64,000 nucleotides of DNA from Microbacterium enclense (GTDB lineage: Bacteria > Actinomycetota > Actinomycetes > Actinomycetales > Microbacteriaceae), in contig NZ_KQ758467.1 of NCBI RefSeq assembly GCF_001456955.1, positions 292,662 to 356,661 on the forward strand, given 5' to 3'. The notes beneath the pieces are model-generated. The model saw nothing but the letters and a program-made list of their open reading frames with translations. It was not told the DNA's origin and made no database searches. Both the position numbers and the translations under genes were made by a program. Shown piece by piece: positions 17,004-25,392 of the stretch. Position 1 is the first letter of the stretch; every line of letters begins with the position of its first letter.

Positions 17004-17807
17004 ATGACTTCTGCATCCGCCGCCGCCGACAAGGTCCAGGACTCGCGCGCCTTCGAGGCCGTCGCCCGCGCCGGCTACGTCGTGCTCGGCCTGCTCCATC
17101 TGCTCATCGGACTGATCGCGATCGGCATCGCCACCGGCGGCGGGGGCGACAGCGCCGACCAGAGCGGAGCGCTGCAGCAGGTGCGGGACACGCCTCTCGG
17201 CCTGCCCTTGCTCTGGGTCATCGTGGTGGGCCTCACCGCCCTGGCCGTCTGGCAGATCGCCGAGGCGATCGTCGAGCGCGACCCGGATGCCGAGAAGCGC
17301 TGGGCGCACCGCGCCAAGTTCGTCGGCACCGCCGTCGCTTACGTCGCGATCGCCGCCACGGCGTTCACCCTCGCCGTGGGCGGGACGTCGGAATCGGCGG
17401 AGTCATCGAAGACGCTGACGGCTCAGGTGCTCGCGATGCCGGGCGGCGTCGCCCTGCTCGTGGTCGTGGGTCTCGGAGTCGCGGCGATCGGCGCCGCGTT
17501 CGTGTTCCGCGGGGTGACCCGGGCCTTCGAGAAGCACATGTCGATCCCGAGCGGCACCGCCGGCCGGGGCATCCGCACCTTCGGCACCGTCGGGTACGTC
17601 GCGAAGGGCATCGCGGTCGGGGTGGCCGGCATCCTGTTCGTGGTGGCGGCCGTCACGCACGACCCGAACACGGCCGGCGGGATCGACTCGGCGTTGCGTT
17701 CCCTCGCGGGCCTGCCGTTCGGCCAGGTCGTGCTGTGGCTCGTGGGTGCAGGGCTCGTCGTCTACGGCGTGTTCTGCTTCGCGCGGGCCCGCTACGCGCA
17801 CATGTGA
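17004..17807 (+). CDS. DUF1206 domain-containing membrane protein
   Basis: A 267-residue integral membrane protein with six predicted helices arranged as three repeated two-helix units, each introduced by a G-Y/A-KG-type stretch (ARAGYVVLGLLHLLIG, RAKFVGTAVAYVAIA, TVGYVAKGIAVGVAG). This threefold repeat defines DUF1206. Function unknown. TATGGT ends exactly 6 bases before the ATG, so the transcript is probably leaderless even though the PAP2 gene is only 16 bases upstream. It converges on the SipW-LamG gene. Confidence 0.9.
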   Translation: MTSASAAADKVQDSRAFEAVARAGYVVLGLLHLLIGLIAIGIATGGGGDSADQSGALQQVRDTPLGLPLLWVIVVGLTALAVWQIAEAIVERDPDAEKRWAHRAKFVGTAVAYVAIAATAFTLAVGGTSESAESSKTLTAQVLAMPGGVALLVVVGLGVAAIGAAFVFRGVTRAFEKHMSIPSGTAGRGIRTFGTVGYVAKGIAVGVAGILFVVAAVTHDPNTAGGIDSALRSLAGLPFGQVVLWLVGAGLVVYGVFCFARARYAHM

Positions 17808-17834
17808 CGACGAGGCACGCCGGCCGCGCTCCGA

Positions 17835-19541
17835 TCACCGACCGGCGAAGTAGTGCGCTCGCACCTGGGCGGCGGTGAGGGCCGACGTGAAGATGGCGGC
17901 GTACTGGATGCGACCGGTGAAGTGGTCGGGGCCGTTGTAGTCGGATACGCCGATGTTGCGCCCGTTCGTCCAGTAGGTGAGTCGACCGCACCCGATCTTC
18001 CAGGTGCCGGTGTAGTTCTGGCCTGTCGTGTAGCCGGTCCGCGAGTCCACGAGTTCTCCGTCGACGTACAACGCCATTCCGCCGCTCGACAGAGTCGCGA
18101 CGACGTGGTGCCACGCGCCGTCGGCATAGTCGGACCCGGCGGGGCTCGCGACCGTCACGCTGGTCCCCGGGAAGACGCCGAACACGACCCGTCCCGCGGC
18201 GTCGAGATAGACCAATCGATCCCACCGGCCCTCGGACGACCAGGATGCGCCGTCGCCGAACCCGATGATGCGGCCATTGCTGGTGGAGGACGTCTGGAAC
18301 CACGCCTCGAGGGAGAACGTGTTCGGATTCCTCTGCGAGCCGGCGACGTAGACGCACTGGGAACCGTCGAAGGTGACCGACGCCTTCGGAGTGTCGCGCA
18401 CGCAGCCCACGCTGCTCGTCGTCGTCCGGGGCTTCTCGAAGACTCCGGTGCGTCCGTTCCCCGAGAAATCGGCCTCGGTGAGGCTACCGGTGCCGGACAG
18501 GGCGAACGCCGCCCACGTCGACGGCGCCCCGACCGCGGCTTCGGCCAGTCGGCAGGAGAAGAAGGGGTTGGTCCCCGCGGTGTCGGTGCCGTTGCGGATG
18601 CTCGCGGCGAAGGCCGACATCGACGTCGAGACGGTGACGAGAACGACCACGGCGAGCACCGTGAGGGCGGACAGGGGCAGCACCACGCGACCCGCGCGGC
18701 GGTCGGGACGCGGACGCAGACCGGTCGTCGACAGCATGTCGGGAGGGCGCACGAGCAGCGCGACCAGGAACGGGAGAAGACAGACCGCGACCAGCAGCAG
18801 TCGCACCGGCCACGAAGGATCGGGGGTCGGCGCCAGAGTGTATGCGCCGTTGGCCAAGCGGGTGGTCGTGAGCACGGCGGCATCCTGTCCGCTCCCGAGC
18901 CGCGTCGTATCGGCTATCAGGGGGAGGATCCCGGTGTTAACGACGTGCATCACCACGCCGTCGCCGCTCTCGGCTGGCCGCCAATCGAGCAGGCGCACGT
19001 TGAACCACGGTCTCAGGATGAGCGATATCAGCGTCGTGGAGAGCGACCACCCCAGCAGGCGAACACTCCATACCCACGGTTGCGCCCGACGAAGGGAGGA
19101 CACCGCCTCCGTGATGATCGCTCCCACCAGCAACCACGGAGCCGCAGTGAGCGCGAAACCCCATCCCGGAGCGATCGCGACGGCGCGGCCGAGGATGGCG
19201 TCGGGGGAGAGGGACCACCCGTCGGGCGAGCCGTTCAGGTCGCCCTTCGTCGTGAAGGTGCTGCCCGAGCTCCCGACGAGCCGGTGCGTGATCGTTCGAT
19301 CATCGATGGTGAAGGTGACGATGTCGCCGATGTCGTACCGCGATTGCGCGTGCGCGACGATCAGGGAACCCACCGGTGCGGTCTGGCCCATGCTGGGCGT
19401 CTGGATGGCGAAGAGTCGCACGCCCAGCACGGAGAAGGCCGCGGCGATCGCGACGGCCACGAGAGCTGTCGCGATCGCCGCGGTGAAGAGAGCGTGACGA
19501 GCGCGCGCGCGGAGAACCGGTGCGGGGGCGTCGCCGCTCAC
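17835..19541 (-). CDS. SipW-type signal peptidase I fused to a LamG domain
   Basis: A 568-residue fusion. Residues 18-42 form a transmembrane helix, then comes an ER/SipW-type (S26B) signal peptidase: TPSM with Ser50, THRL with His86 in place of the usual Lys, and TKGDLNG at 98-104. Further helices follow (about 127-148, 158-178, 247-264, 287-306). Residues 308-323 (MSAFAASIRNGTDTAG) mimic the cleavage region of SipW substrates. The rest (about 385-568) is a LamG/concanavalin-like domain (LEAWFQTSS, GAWHHVVATL, LYVDGELVDS) containing Cys. The start is the GTG at 19541, 16 bases after the TasA-like gene's stop, so the two form an operon. Such a peptidase-LamG fusion is unusual; the extracellular domain could be self-released. 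Confidence 0.85.
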   Translation of the reverse strand: MSGDAPAPVLRARARHALFTAAIATALVAVAIAAAFSVLGVRLFAIQTPSMGQTAPVGSLIVAHAQSRYDIGDIVTFTIDDRTITHRLVGSSGSTFTTKGDLNGSPDGWSLSPDAILGRAVAIAPGWGFALTAAPWLLVGAIITEAVSSLRRAQPWVWSVRLLGWSLSTTLISLILRPWFNVRLLDWRPAESGDGVVMHVVNTGILPLIADTTRLGSGQDAAVLTTTRLANGAYTLAPTPDPSWPVRLLLVAVCLLPFLVALLVRPPDMLSTTGLRPRPDRRAGRVVLPLSALTVLAVVVLVTVSTSMSAFAASIRNGTDTAGTNPFFSCRLAEAAVGAPSTWAAFALSGTGSLTEADFSGNGRTGVFEKPRTTTSSVGCVRDTPKASVTFDGSQCVYVAGSQRNPNTFSLEAWFQTSSTSNGRIIGFGDGASWSSEGRWDRLVYLDAAGRVVFGVFPGTSVTVASPAGSDYADGAWHHVVATLSSGGMALYVDGELVDSRTGYTTGQNYTGTWKIGCGRLTYWTNGRNIGVSDYNGPDHFTGRIQYAAIFTSALTAAQVRAHYFAGR

Positions 19542-19557
19542 GTCGAGGAACGTCGGC

Positions 19558-20205
19558 TCAGGAGCCGGCGCTGGAGTTCCAGGTCAGCGGCTGCGAGACC
19601 TGAAGCCCGGCGTAGGCGTTGCCGAGTCCGGACGGCAGAGTCACGGCGAACGAGAAAGGGACTGTGGCGCTCGGGGCGACGGACGTCGTTCCGAGCTTCG
19701 AGAGGATGTCGACGCCCGAGGCGAAGGCGGAAAGACTGCCGGAGTAGATCGTCGTCGAACCCGATGTGACGACGAGCGTCATCTTGGAGCACATGTCAGT
19801 CGCGGACCCGGTGGGGGTGCCGTTCGCGGACTGCGTGCATGATCCCGGGGTCAGGGTGAACGAACTCGCGCTGGCCGTGCCGATGTTCTTGATGGAGATG
19901 CTCGTGGTGACGGTCTGCCCGGGTGTCATGGTGAGCGTTCCGCCGTACTTGTTGATCGTGGAGCACGTGGCGCTGTTGCTGCTGCTGTCGGTGCTCTCGC
20001 AGATGACGTTGCCCGTGCTGTCGCTCTCTTGCATGATGAGCGTTCCGCTGCCGGCGGTGTTCACGGTGTTCTCGATCCGTGCGGTGAAGGCCGCGACGGT
20101 GGGTGAGAGGCCCAGGGCGAGGATGAGCGAGGCCACGCTCCCCGCCAGCACGACGGGCAGGGCGAGTCGACGACGACGCGACGGCGGAGGGGACTGGGTG
20201 GACAC
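19558..20205 (-). CDS. SipW-dependent TasA/camelysin-like secreted protein
   Basis: A 215-residue exported protein. A basic start and hydrophobic helix (about 15-38) lead into AAFTARIENTVNTAGSGTL, which matches the SipW-dependent signal/cleavage pattern of TasA and camelysin relatives. The mature part is Ser/Thr/Gly-rich and beta-stranded with a few Cys, as in fibre-forming or surface proteins. The start is GTG with GAGGAG upstream. It is the first gene of a two-gene operon with the SipW-LamG peptidase, which very probably processes it. The family is known; the exact role here is inferred. Confidence 0.82.
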   Translation of the reverse strand: MSTQSPPPSRRRRLALPVVLAGSVASLILALGLSPTVAAFTARIENTVNTAGSGTLIMQESDSTGNVICESTDSSSNSATCSTINKYGGTLTMTPGQTVTTSISIKNIGTASASSFTLTPGSCTQSANGTPTGSATDMCSKMTLVVTSGSTTIYSGSLSAFASGVDILSKLGTTSVAPSATVPFSFAVTLPSGLGNAYAGLQVSQPLTWNSSAGS

Positions 20206-20529
20206 GTGAGCTCCTCAGACAGGGTGACAGAAGGGGTAAGGCGCTTCCTCGGTCTATCGGACGGCCTACACGGAGGGCCCGGTGCGGCACGTCGCCGCGA
20301 CAGGGTGAACCGGGTCGGCCGGGTTGGTGCGCGGCTCGCCGCACTCGGGACCCGAACGAGACGAGGCGGGCTTCACCCGGCTTCTCGCCCCGGAGGTGAG
20401 TTTCCGCGTCGCGCGGAGCGTCGACCACCCGCGGCTCCGGGGGCGTTGTCCACCGCGGGCCCTGCGGTTCTGCCGTGGAGCGTCGTCCTCAGGCGACGTC
20501 GTCCGGTGACGTCCACTCAGACCGGGTGA
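20206..20529. other. Intergenic region upstream of the SipW operon
   Basis: 324 bases between the 3' end of the FUSC gene and the start of the TasA-like gene. I see no convincing gene. It must hold the operon promoter; GATAGACC and GTAGGCC near 20255-20270 (minus strand) are weak -10 candidates. No terminator-like hairpin stands out. Confidence 0.4.
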
Positions 20530-21633
20530 TCACCGCGTCGACGTGTCGGCATCCGGGTCGGAGAACGGGCCGCAGGCGGCGATCACCCGGCGCAGGCTCA
20601 CCGCGGCCTCCCACGCGTCGAGCGGTTCCTCGTGCGCCTCGAGTGCGCGCAGGCGGTCGGTGTAACGGGTGAGGGCCCGCTCCGCGTCGCGGAGTTGGGC
20701 GGCGGTCGCGTCGGGCTCGGGCGGCGTGGTCACGAGATGCGACACCGCCTCGACCGCCTCGGCCAGCGCCCGGCGCGCTTCCTCGGGCAGGTGGGTGTCG
20801 ACATCCGGACCGGCGGTGAGGCGGGCGAGCGCAGCCGACAGCTCGCGCGTCGCGTCGGCGGTGCCGGTGAGGGCGTCGAGGCGACGGCGGTTGAGGTCGC
20901 GCGGGGCGTGCACGCGACGGCCACGCGGGTTGTAGCGACGGCTCTCGTCGGCCAATTCGACCTCTTCCCGCACGTCGGCGAGCGTGCCCATCAGGTCGGC
21001 CGTCGCCGCATCGGCGGCCCGCGGGTCGAAGGCGCGGCCGGCGAGGGCGTCGGCGATGCGGTGCAGTGCTTCGCCGAGGTCGTCGCGCAGCCGGGAGAGA
21101 CGGTTCTCGGCGCGCTGCACCCGCAGGGGCGGCACCACGACGAGGTTGACGACGACGCCCATGAGCACACCGAACGCCATCGTGATGAGGTACGACGACG
21201 AGTAGCCGTCGGGGTCCGCCCCGCCGAGCAGGAGGACGAAGAGCGCCGCGATCGCCACCCAATCCCGGCCGACGCCGAGGGCGCGGACCCCCGCCAGGAG
21301 CACGCCGAACAGGATGACGATGGCCACCGCGACGATGCGTGGCATCCCGAGTCCGACCACCGCCAGACTGGCAAGACCCAGGCCGATGCCGAGCGCCAGC
21401 CCGATCACCGCCTGCACGCCGCTGGAGGCTGACCGGGCGACGGTGGGGTACATGCTCACCAGCACGCCGAGCGGCGCGTAGTACGAGTACTCGCTCTGGG
21501 CGAAGGGCACGAGCGGCGCGAGGTACCAGGCGAGGGCAGCGGCTGCGGCGGTTTTGGCTGCGAGCACCAGGCGATCTGCGCTTACGGCATCGGCCCACCA
21601 CCGCCTGGGGTCGAGCGAGGAGGGCAGCTTCAT
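20530..21633 (-). CDS. FUSC/aromatic acid exporter family membrane protein
   Basis: A 367-residue protein with an N-terminal membrane domain of about six helices (residues 24-170; LVLAAKTAAAAALAWYLAP, ALGIGLGLAS, VAIAALFVLLLGG) and a long cytoplasmic alpha-helical C-terminus (about 180-350). This is the half-size FUSC/ArAE layout found in actinobacteria. Such proteins are linked to efflux of aromatic acids or similar compounds, but no substrate can be read from the sequence. No clear ribosome-binding site precedes the ATG. It stands alone. Confidence 0.88.
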   Translation of the reverse strand: MKLPSSLDPRRWWADAVSADRLVLAAKTAAAAALAWYLAPLVPFAQSEYSYYAPLGVLVSMYPTVARSASSGVQAVIGLALGIGLGLASLAVVGLGMPRIVAVAIVILFGVLLAGVRALGVGRDWVAIAALFVLLLGGADPDGYSSSYLITMAFGVLMGVVVNLVVVPPLRVQRAENRLSRLRDDLGEALHRIADALAGRAFDPRAADAATADLMGTLADVREEVELADESRRYNPRGRRVHAPRDLNRRRLDALTGTADATRELSAALARLTAGPDVDTHLPEEARRALAEAVEAVSHLVTTPPEPDATAAQLRDAERALTRYTDRLRALEAHEEPLDAWEAAVSLRRVIAACGPFSDPDADTSTR

Positions 21634-21731
21634 GGGCGGGAGGTGCGGGGACGAGTCGGCACCCCCTCATGCTGAACGTCGACGGCGCCACCGTCTCGGG
21701 GGTTGCCCACCCGGAGCCGGCGGGGTACCGC

Positions 21732-22697
21732 TCACCGCGAGGGGCGGTAGGCGTCCCACAGCACCCGCGCGTGACGCGCCTTCGCGCGCTCCACGCCGTC
21801 CTCGTCCTTTCGGGCGGCGCTGATCCACTCGGCCACCCGGCTCGCCATCGCCCCGAGCACCATGCGCACGTCGGCGTGGGCGGCGGGCGGAACGACCGCG
21901 TCGGCCGCTGGCATCCGCCCCTTCGGTGCGAGCTCGTCACGGACGTGCCGCATCGTCAGACGCGCGACACCCACGGCGTGACTGTTGACGACGCAGTGCG
22001 CCGCGCCCTCGATCTCCCACCGCCGGGCGGCGTGCGCGCGGGCGACGAGCCGCGAGTGCAGACGGCGAGGGGAGGGGCGGTCGTACTCGCCGCGCACGAG
22101 CAGCACGGTGGTGCGACCCAGGGCGATGCGCTCCGAGATGCGGTATCGCAGCATGTGCGGGAGAGCCTCGAAGAAATAGAGGAAACCGCAGAGGAGGTAC
22201 GCCGACACCGCCAGCAGGGCGATGTGCATCGATTCGCGCACGGTGGACTGCACGAAGCGCACGGCCTGCAGCGGGGCGGTCGCCTCGGACTCGTCGACCA
22301 CCGGACTCACCAGCACGGCGTGCGACAGGCCGTGACGTCGGGCCAGCACCTCGGTGACGACTTGCGTCCCCATCGAGTGGCCGATGAGCACGGGGTCGGT
22401 GAGGCCGTAATGGTCGAGGACTCCCTCCACCTGATCGGCGAAGAACTCCGCGGTCGGATGCTCTCCGGATGCCGGGACGCCGCCGAAGCCGGGAAGGTCG
22501 AGGGCGTAGACCTCGCCCTTCTCGGCCAGCAGGGGAGCGAGGAACTCGAAGTACGTCGATGCGACCCCGATCCCGGCGACGAGCACGAACGACCGGCCCG
22601 TGTTCGCGCCCGTCGTCACACGAGTGACGCGGGTGCGCGCCGGGCCCCGGCGGTACGTGTCGACCTGCACTTCGGCGGGACGTGAATCTCCGGGCAT
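21732..22697 (-). CDS. Alpha/beta hydrolase
   Basis: A 321-residue cytoplasmic alpha/beta-hydrolase. The nucleophile elbow GHSMGTQ, a DLPGFGG loop, the acid in GEYDRPSP and the His in GAAHCVVNSHA make a complete Ser-Asp-His triad. There is no signal peptide, and the lid region (about 150-190) is hydrophobic. Substrate unknown. I chose the ATG at 22697, where CATCCT lies 6 bases upstream; the open frame continues far upstream but is not protein-like. The DUF3072 gene is divergent. Confidence 0.87.
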   Translation of the reverse strand: MPGDSRPAEVQVDTYRRGPARTRVTRVTTGANTGRSFVLVAGIGVASTYFEFLAPLLAEKGEVYALDLPGFGGVPASGEHPTAEFFADQVEGVLDHYGLTDPVLIGHSMGTQVVTEVLARRHGLSHAVLVSPVVDESEATAPLQAVRFVQSTVRESMHIALLAVSAYLLCGFLYFFEALPHMLRYRISERIALGRTTVLLVRGEYDRPSPRRLHSRLVARAHAARRWEIEGAAHCVVNSHAVGVARLTMRHVRDELAPKGRMPAADAVVPPAAHADVRMVLGAMASRVAEWISAARKDEDGVERAKARHARVLWDAYRPSR

Positions 22698-22775
22698 CCG
22701 ACCAGGATGCCGTACCCACCTGGACGCCCTGTCAATCCCGGGGTCGGTGTCGTAGGTCGCGCCTAGCCTCGGGCC

Positions 22776-23015
22776 ATGAGCGATTCCTCCCGTGATGAAG
22801 AAACCCTCGGCGCCGTCCGTGAAGGCGAGAACCCCGCCGAGAAGGACCCGTCCGACTGGGTCACCGGCGACGAGCCGATGACCGCCCCCCAGCGCAGCTA
22901 CCTCGACACCCTCGCGCGCGAAGCCGGCGAGGAGATCCCCGCCGATCTGACGAAGGCCGAGGCGTCCGAGCAGATCGAGCGTCTGCAGTCCGAGACCGGC
23001 CGCTCCACCGAGTGA
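22776..23015 (+). CDS. DUF3072 domain-containing protein
   Basis: A 79-residue acidic protein. The C-terminal half (DWVTGDEPMTAPQRSYLDTL, AREAGEEIPADLTKAEASEQI) matches DUF3072, a small helical domain frequent in actinobacteria. Function unknown. TAGCCT ends 6 bases before the ATG, and there is no ribosome-binding site. It shares a terminator with the convergent MarR gene. Confidence 0.92.
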   Translation: MSDSSRDEETLGAVREGENPAEKDPSDWVTGDEPMTAPQRSYLDTLAREAGEEIPADLTKAEASEQIERLQSETGRSTE

Positions 23016-23028
23016 CCCCGAGCGCGGG

Positions 23029-23061
23029 CGCCCCGGCATCCCTTTCAGGGGGTCCGGGGCG
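23029..23061. terminator. Shared terminator between DUF3072 and MarR genes
   Basis: CGCCCCGG (23029-23036) pairs with CCGGGGCG (23054-23061), with inner pairing of ATCCC and GGGGT; TTTCGTC follows on the plus strand. The stop codon of the minus-strand MarR gene (23045-23047) lies in the loop. Confidence 0.7.
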
Positions 23062-23533
23062 TTTCGTCGTTCGGGCACATCTCGCCCATGTCCTCCGTCT
23101 CGCCACGCGCGATGTCATCGAGGAAGTCGGCGACGATGCGTCGCTCCTCGGGCCCGAGGCGCTCGGCGGCTGCAACGGCGGACGCGCGGCGAACCGAGAG
23201 GATGCGTCGGGCGGGCGAGGAATCTTCGACGGTCTCGCGCACGACGATCGAGCGCCGGTCGCCCGGGTAGGGCTCGCGAGCGACCCAACCGGCCTCGGCG
23301 AGACGGTCGATCAGGGCCGTGGTGGCGGCCGACGAGATTCCCAGCATCGCCGCGAGCATGCGCGGCGTGACGGGCTCGTCATCCGGCCCGCGCTGGAGGA
23401 GGAACCGCAACACCTTGGCGTCGTTGGGTCCGATGCCCAGCGACTGCAAAGCGGTGCGTTCGGAGGCGATACCCGAGTCGGTGAGGTCGTTGAGCGCCTT
23501 CACCACGTCTTCCGTCGTCGCGCGGTCTCGCAT
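23045..23533 (-). CDS. MarR-family transcriptional regulator
   Basis: A 162-residue winged-helix regulator: PNDAKVLRFLL, VTPRMLAAMLGISSAATTALIDRLAEAGWV (recognition helix) and the wing REPYPGDRRSIVV, with dimerising helices at both ends. A perfect GAGGAGG ribosome-binding site precedes the ATG. It is divergent from a second MarR gene at 23669, with 135 bases between them; the two are paralogues with about the same wing sequence. They probably bind the shared promoter region; ligand and targets are unknown. Confidence 0.92.
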   Translation of the reverse strand: MRDRATTEDVVKALNDLTDSGIASERTALQSLGIGPNDAKVLRFLLQRGPDDEPVTPRMLAAMLGISSAATTALIDRLAEAGWVAREPYPGDRRSIVVRETVEDSSPARRILSVRRASAVAAAERLGPEERRIVADFLDDIARGETEDMGEMCPNDETPRTP

Positions 23534-23668
23534 CTCGCCTCCTCAGGTGTCTCGATAGGTGAGTGTTTTGTGATCCGATCAAGTAGCCAACCGTTCTAAT
23601 CGATGGTACCCGCCCCCGGCGCGCGTCGGCAGGGGGCTGGACGAGCTCCCCTGGCATAAGATGCCCTG

Positions 23669-24223
23669 GTGGAACTCGGGTCTGACACGTCGCGCTACTG
23701 GTACGGCGCGAGCGAAGAGGATCGCCGCCGACGGGCGGTCGACGTGCTCCAGGCCTTCCGTGTCTACCGAGCGGCCGAGGTGGCCATGCGCCGCCGGACT
23801 CGCGAGTCGATGTCGATGGGCGAGAACGAGCTGCTCGTTCTGCGCTATCTGTTGAAGGCAGCGGGCCAGAATCGCCAGGTCTCGCCCAGCGAGCTGACGC
23901 GGTACCTCGGGGTCTCGACGGCCTCGACGACGGCGATCGTCGATCGCCTCGAGAAGACCGGGCATGTGGTGCGCGAGCCGCACCCGACCGATCGCCGCAG
24001 CATCTTCATCGTCGCCACGGCCGAGAGCGACGCCGAGGTGCGCGCGACGCTCGGGTCGATGCACTCGCGCATGATGGCGGCCGTCGTCGACATGACGCCG
24101 GAAGAGAGCGCCGCGGTCATCGCCTGCCTGAGCCGACTGCAGGATGCCGTCGACCAGGTCGACCCGCACCCGGTCGGCGCCGGAGCGGCGAACGGCTCGC
24201 GTGGCGAGTCCGGAAACGACTGA
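23669..24223 (+). CDS. MarR-family transcriptional regulator
   Basis: A 184-residue MarR protein with ENELLVLRYLL, VSPSELTRYLGVSTASTTAIVDRLEKTGHV and the wing REPHPTDRRSIFI, plus a 20-residue Gly/Ala/Asn-rich C-terminal tail. It is clearly a paralogue of the divergent MarR at 23045. The start is the GTG at 23669 with no good Shine-Dalgarno; TAAGAT lies 8 bases upstream. Ligand unknown. Confidence 0.9.
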   Translation: MELGSDTSRYWYGASEEDRRRRAVDVLQAFRVYRAAEVAMRRRTRESMSMGENELLVLRYLLKAAGQNRQVSPSELTRYLGVSTASTTAIVDRLEKTGHVVREPHPTDRRSIFIVATAESDAEVRATLGSMHSRMMAAVVDMTPEESAAVIACLSRLQDAVDQVDPHPVGAGAANGSRGESGND

Positions 24224-24289
24224 GAAAGTCGCCGAAGGACTTTCCCCGCAGCATTAGGCGCGCGTTCCGCGGCGTGAAACCATGGGGGC

Positions 24290-24544
24290 ATGGACGAGCG
24301 CGACATCGAGACGAGTTCGTCCGCTCACGCGCATGACGTCGTCCTCTCCGTGGACGGTGTGCCCGTGGCGTCGTTCCGCGAGGTGGTGGCGCGTCTGCGA
24401 GCCGACTACCCCGGTGAAGACCCCGCGCACGTCGAGGGGATCGTCCTGCGCGAGTGGGAGGCGTTCTCGGCCGGACGCCCGCTCGTCGTACCGGCTGCCG
24501 TCGAAGAGGGTGCGCGCGAGATCCTCGACCTCGCGCGCGACTGA
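24290..24544 (+). CDS. Small helical protein, three-helix-bundle dimerisation type
   Basis: An 84-residue acidic protein. VVARLRADYPGEDPAHVEGIVLREWEAF, followed by GRPLVVPAAVEEGAREIL, resembles the small actinobacterial three-helix-bundle dimerisation domain. I am only moderately sure of that match. No catalytic residues are evident. Function unknown. Its stop is 2 bases from the convergent DUF7882 stop at 24546, so the transcripts must overlap. Confidence 0.75.
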   Translation: MDERDIETSSSAHAHDVVLSVDGVPVASFREVVARLRADYPGEDPAHVEGIVLREWEAFSAGRPLVVPAAVEEGAREILDLARD

Positions 24545-24545
24545 G

Positions 24546-24857
24546 TCAGGAGCCTTCGGCGGCGGGTTCGTCGACGAGGAGCAGTCCGCCCGACGAGTTG
24601 GCCGAGTTCGCCAGTGCTTCGATCCACGCGCGGCTGAGCAGGGCGGGTTCGGGCTCGTCGAAGACGAAGCGCAGGGGAATGGACGGGTGCAGCCAGACCG
24701 TGCTGCGTCCCACCTCCTGGCCGGGGCCGTGCGTCCACGACAGGGTGAAGCTCTCGCCGCGGCGCAGCTTGGTGGCGATGACGACCTTGACGTGCGCCAG
24801 CGCCCGGTCTTCGATGTCGATCGGCGTCGCGACGTCGCCGTAGTAAAGCGTTCCCAC
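24546..24857 (-). CDS. DUF7882 family protein (copy 1 of 3)
   Basis: A 103-residue protein starting MGTLYYGD, with DIEDRALAHVKVVIATKLRRGESF, RSTVWLHPSIPLRFVF and an acidic Ser/Gly-rich tail. This family is widespread in Microbacteriaceae and often mislabelled as DNA ligase; no ligase motif is present. The start is GTG at 24857; TAACGT ends 6 bases upstream, so it is probably leaderless. Copies 2 and 3 lie at 24972 and 25393 in alternating orientation. Copy 1 and copy 3 are closest to each other. Function unknown. Confidence 0.85.
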   Translation of the reverse strand: MGTLYYGDVATPIDIEDRALAHVKVVIATKLRRGESFTLSWTHGPGQEVGRSTVWLHPSIPLRFVFDEPEPALLSRAWIEALANSANSSGGLLLVDEPAAEGS

Positions 24858-24971
24858 ACCGGCACGTTAGTCGCGCTCCGCGAGACGTGCTCGAGGGGTT
24901 GATTCGAGTGGGCCGACGTGGCATCTCGGAAAGCGGATGACGTCGTGCGTTCCTCGACTAGGCTCGTCGGT

Positions 24972-25289
24972 ATGGGCAGATTCATCTACGACACCGTGGC
25001 CAATGCGGTCGACATCGATGACCGCACGTTGGCGCACCTGCGCATCGTCGTGATGAACAAGCTGCGCCGCTCGGAGTCGTTCATGTTCGACGTCGAGGTG
25101 GGCGACGGCAGCGGTCGCCGCAGCTTCTGGATGCACCCGTCGGTGCCCATCCAGTTCCACTTCTACGGCAGCCGCCAGCCGCGCATCAACCGTGTCTGGG
25201 TCGAAGACCTCATGCTGGCCGCCTCGGGACCGAACGGCCTCGCCATCACGCCCGAGCCCAGCGAGGACGCGCACGTCGAAGAGGGCTGA
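24972..25289 (+). CDS. DUF7882 family protein (copy 2 of 3)
   Basis: A 105-residue divergent paralogue of the neighbours at 24546 and 25393: MGRFIYDTVANAVDIDDRTLAHLRIVVMNKLRRSESF, RRSFWMHPSVPIQFHF. It keeps the shared DDR-LAHL, KLRR-ESF and WMHPS-P core but differs in the rest. TAGGCT ends 7 bases before the ATG. It is divergent from copy 1, with 114 bases between starts. Function unknown. Confidence 0.85.
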   Translation: MGRFIYDTVANAVDIDDRTLAHLRIVVMNKLRRSESFMFDVEVGDGSGRRSFWMHPSVPIQFHFYGSRQPRINRVWVEDLMLAASGPNGLAITPEPSEDAHVEEG

Positions 25290-25392
25290 GCCCTCCGCGT
25301 CGTAAACCCCGATCGGGTGATCCCGCTCGCGAGTCGACGGTAGGTCAGTCTGTTCGTCGACGGGCTGGTCGGCTCGCGCGGTGACGGGTGGG

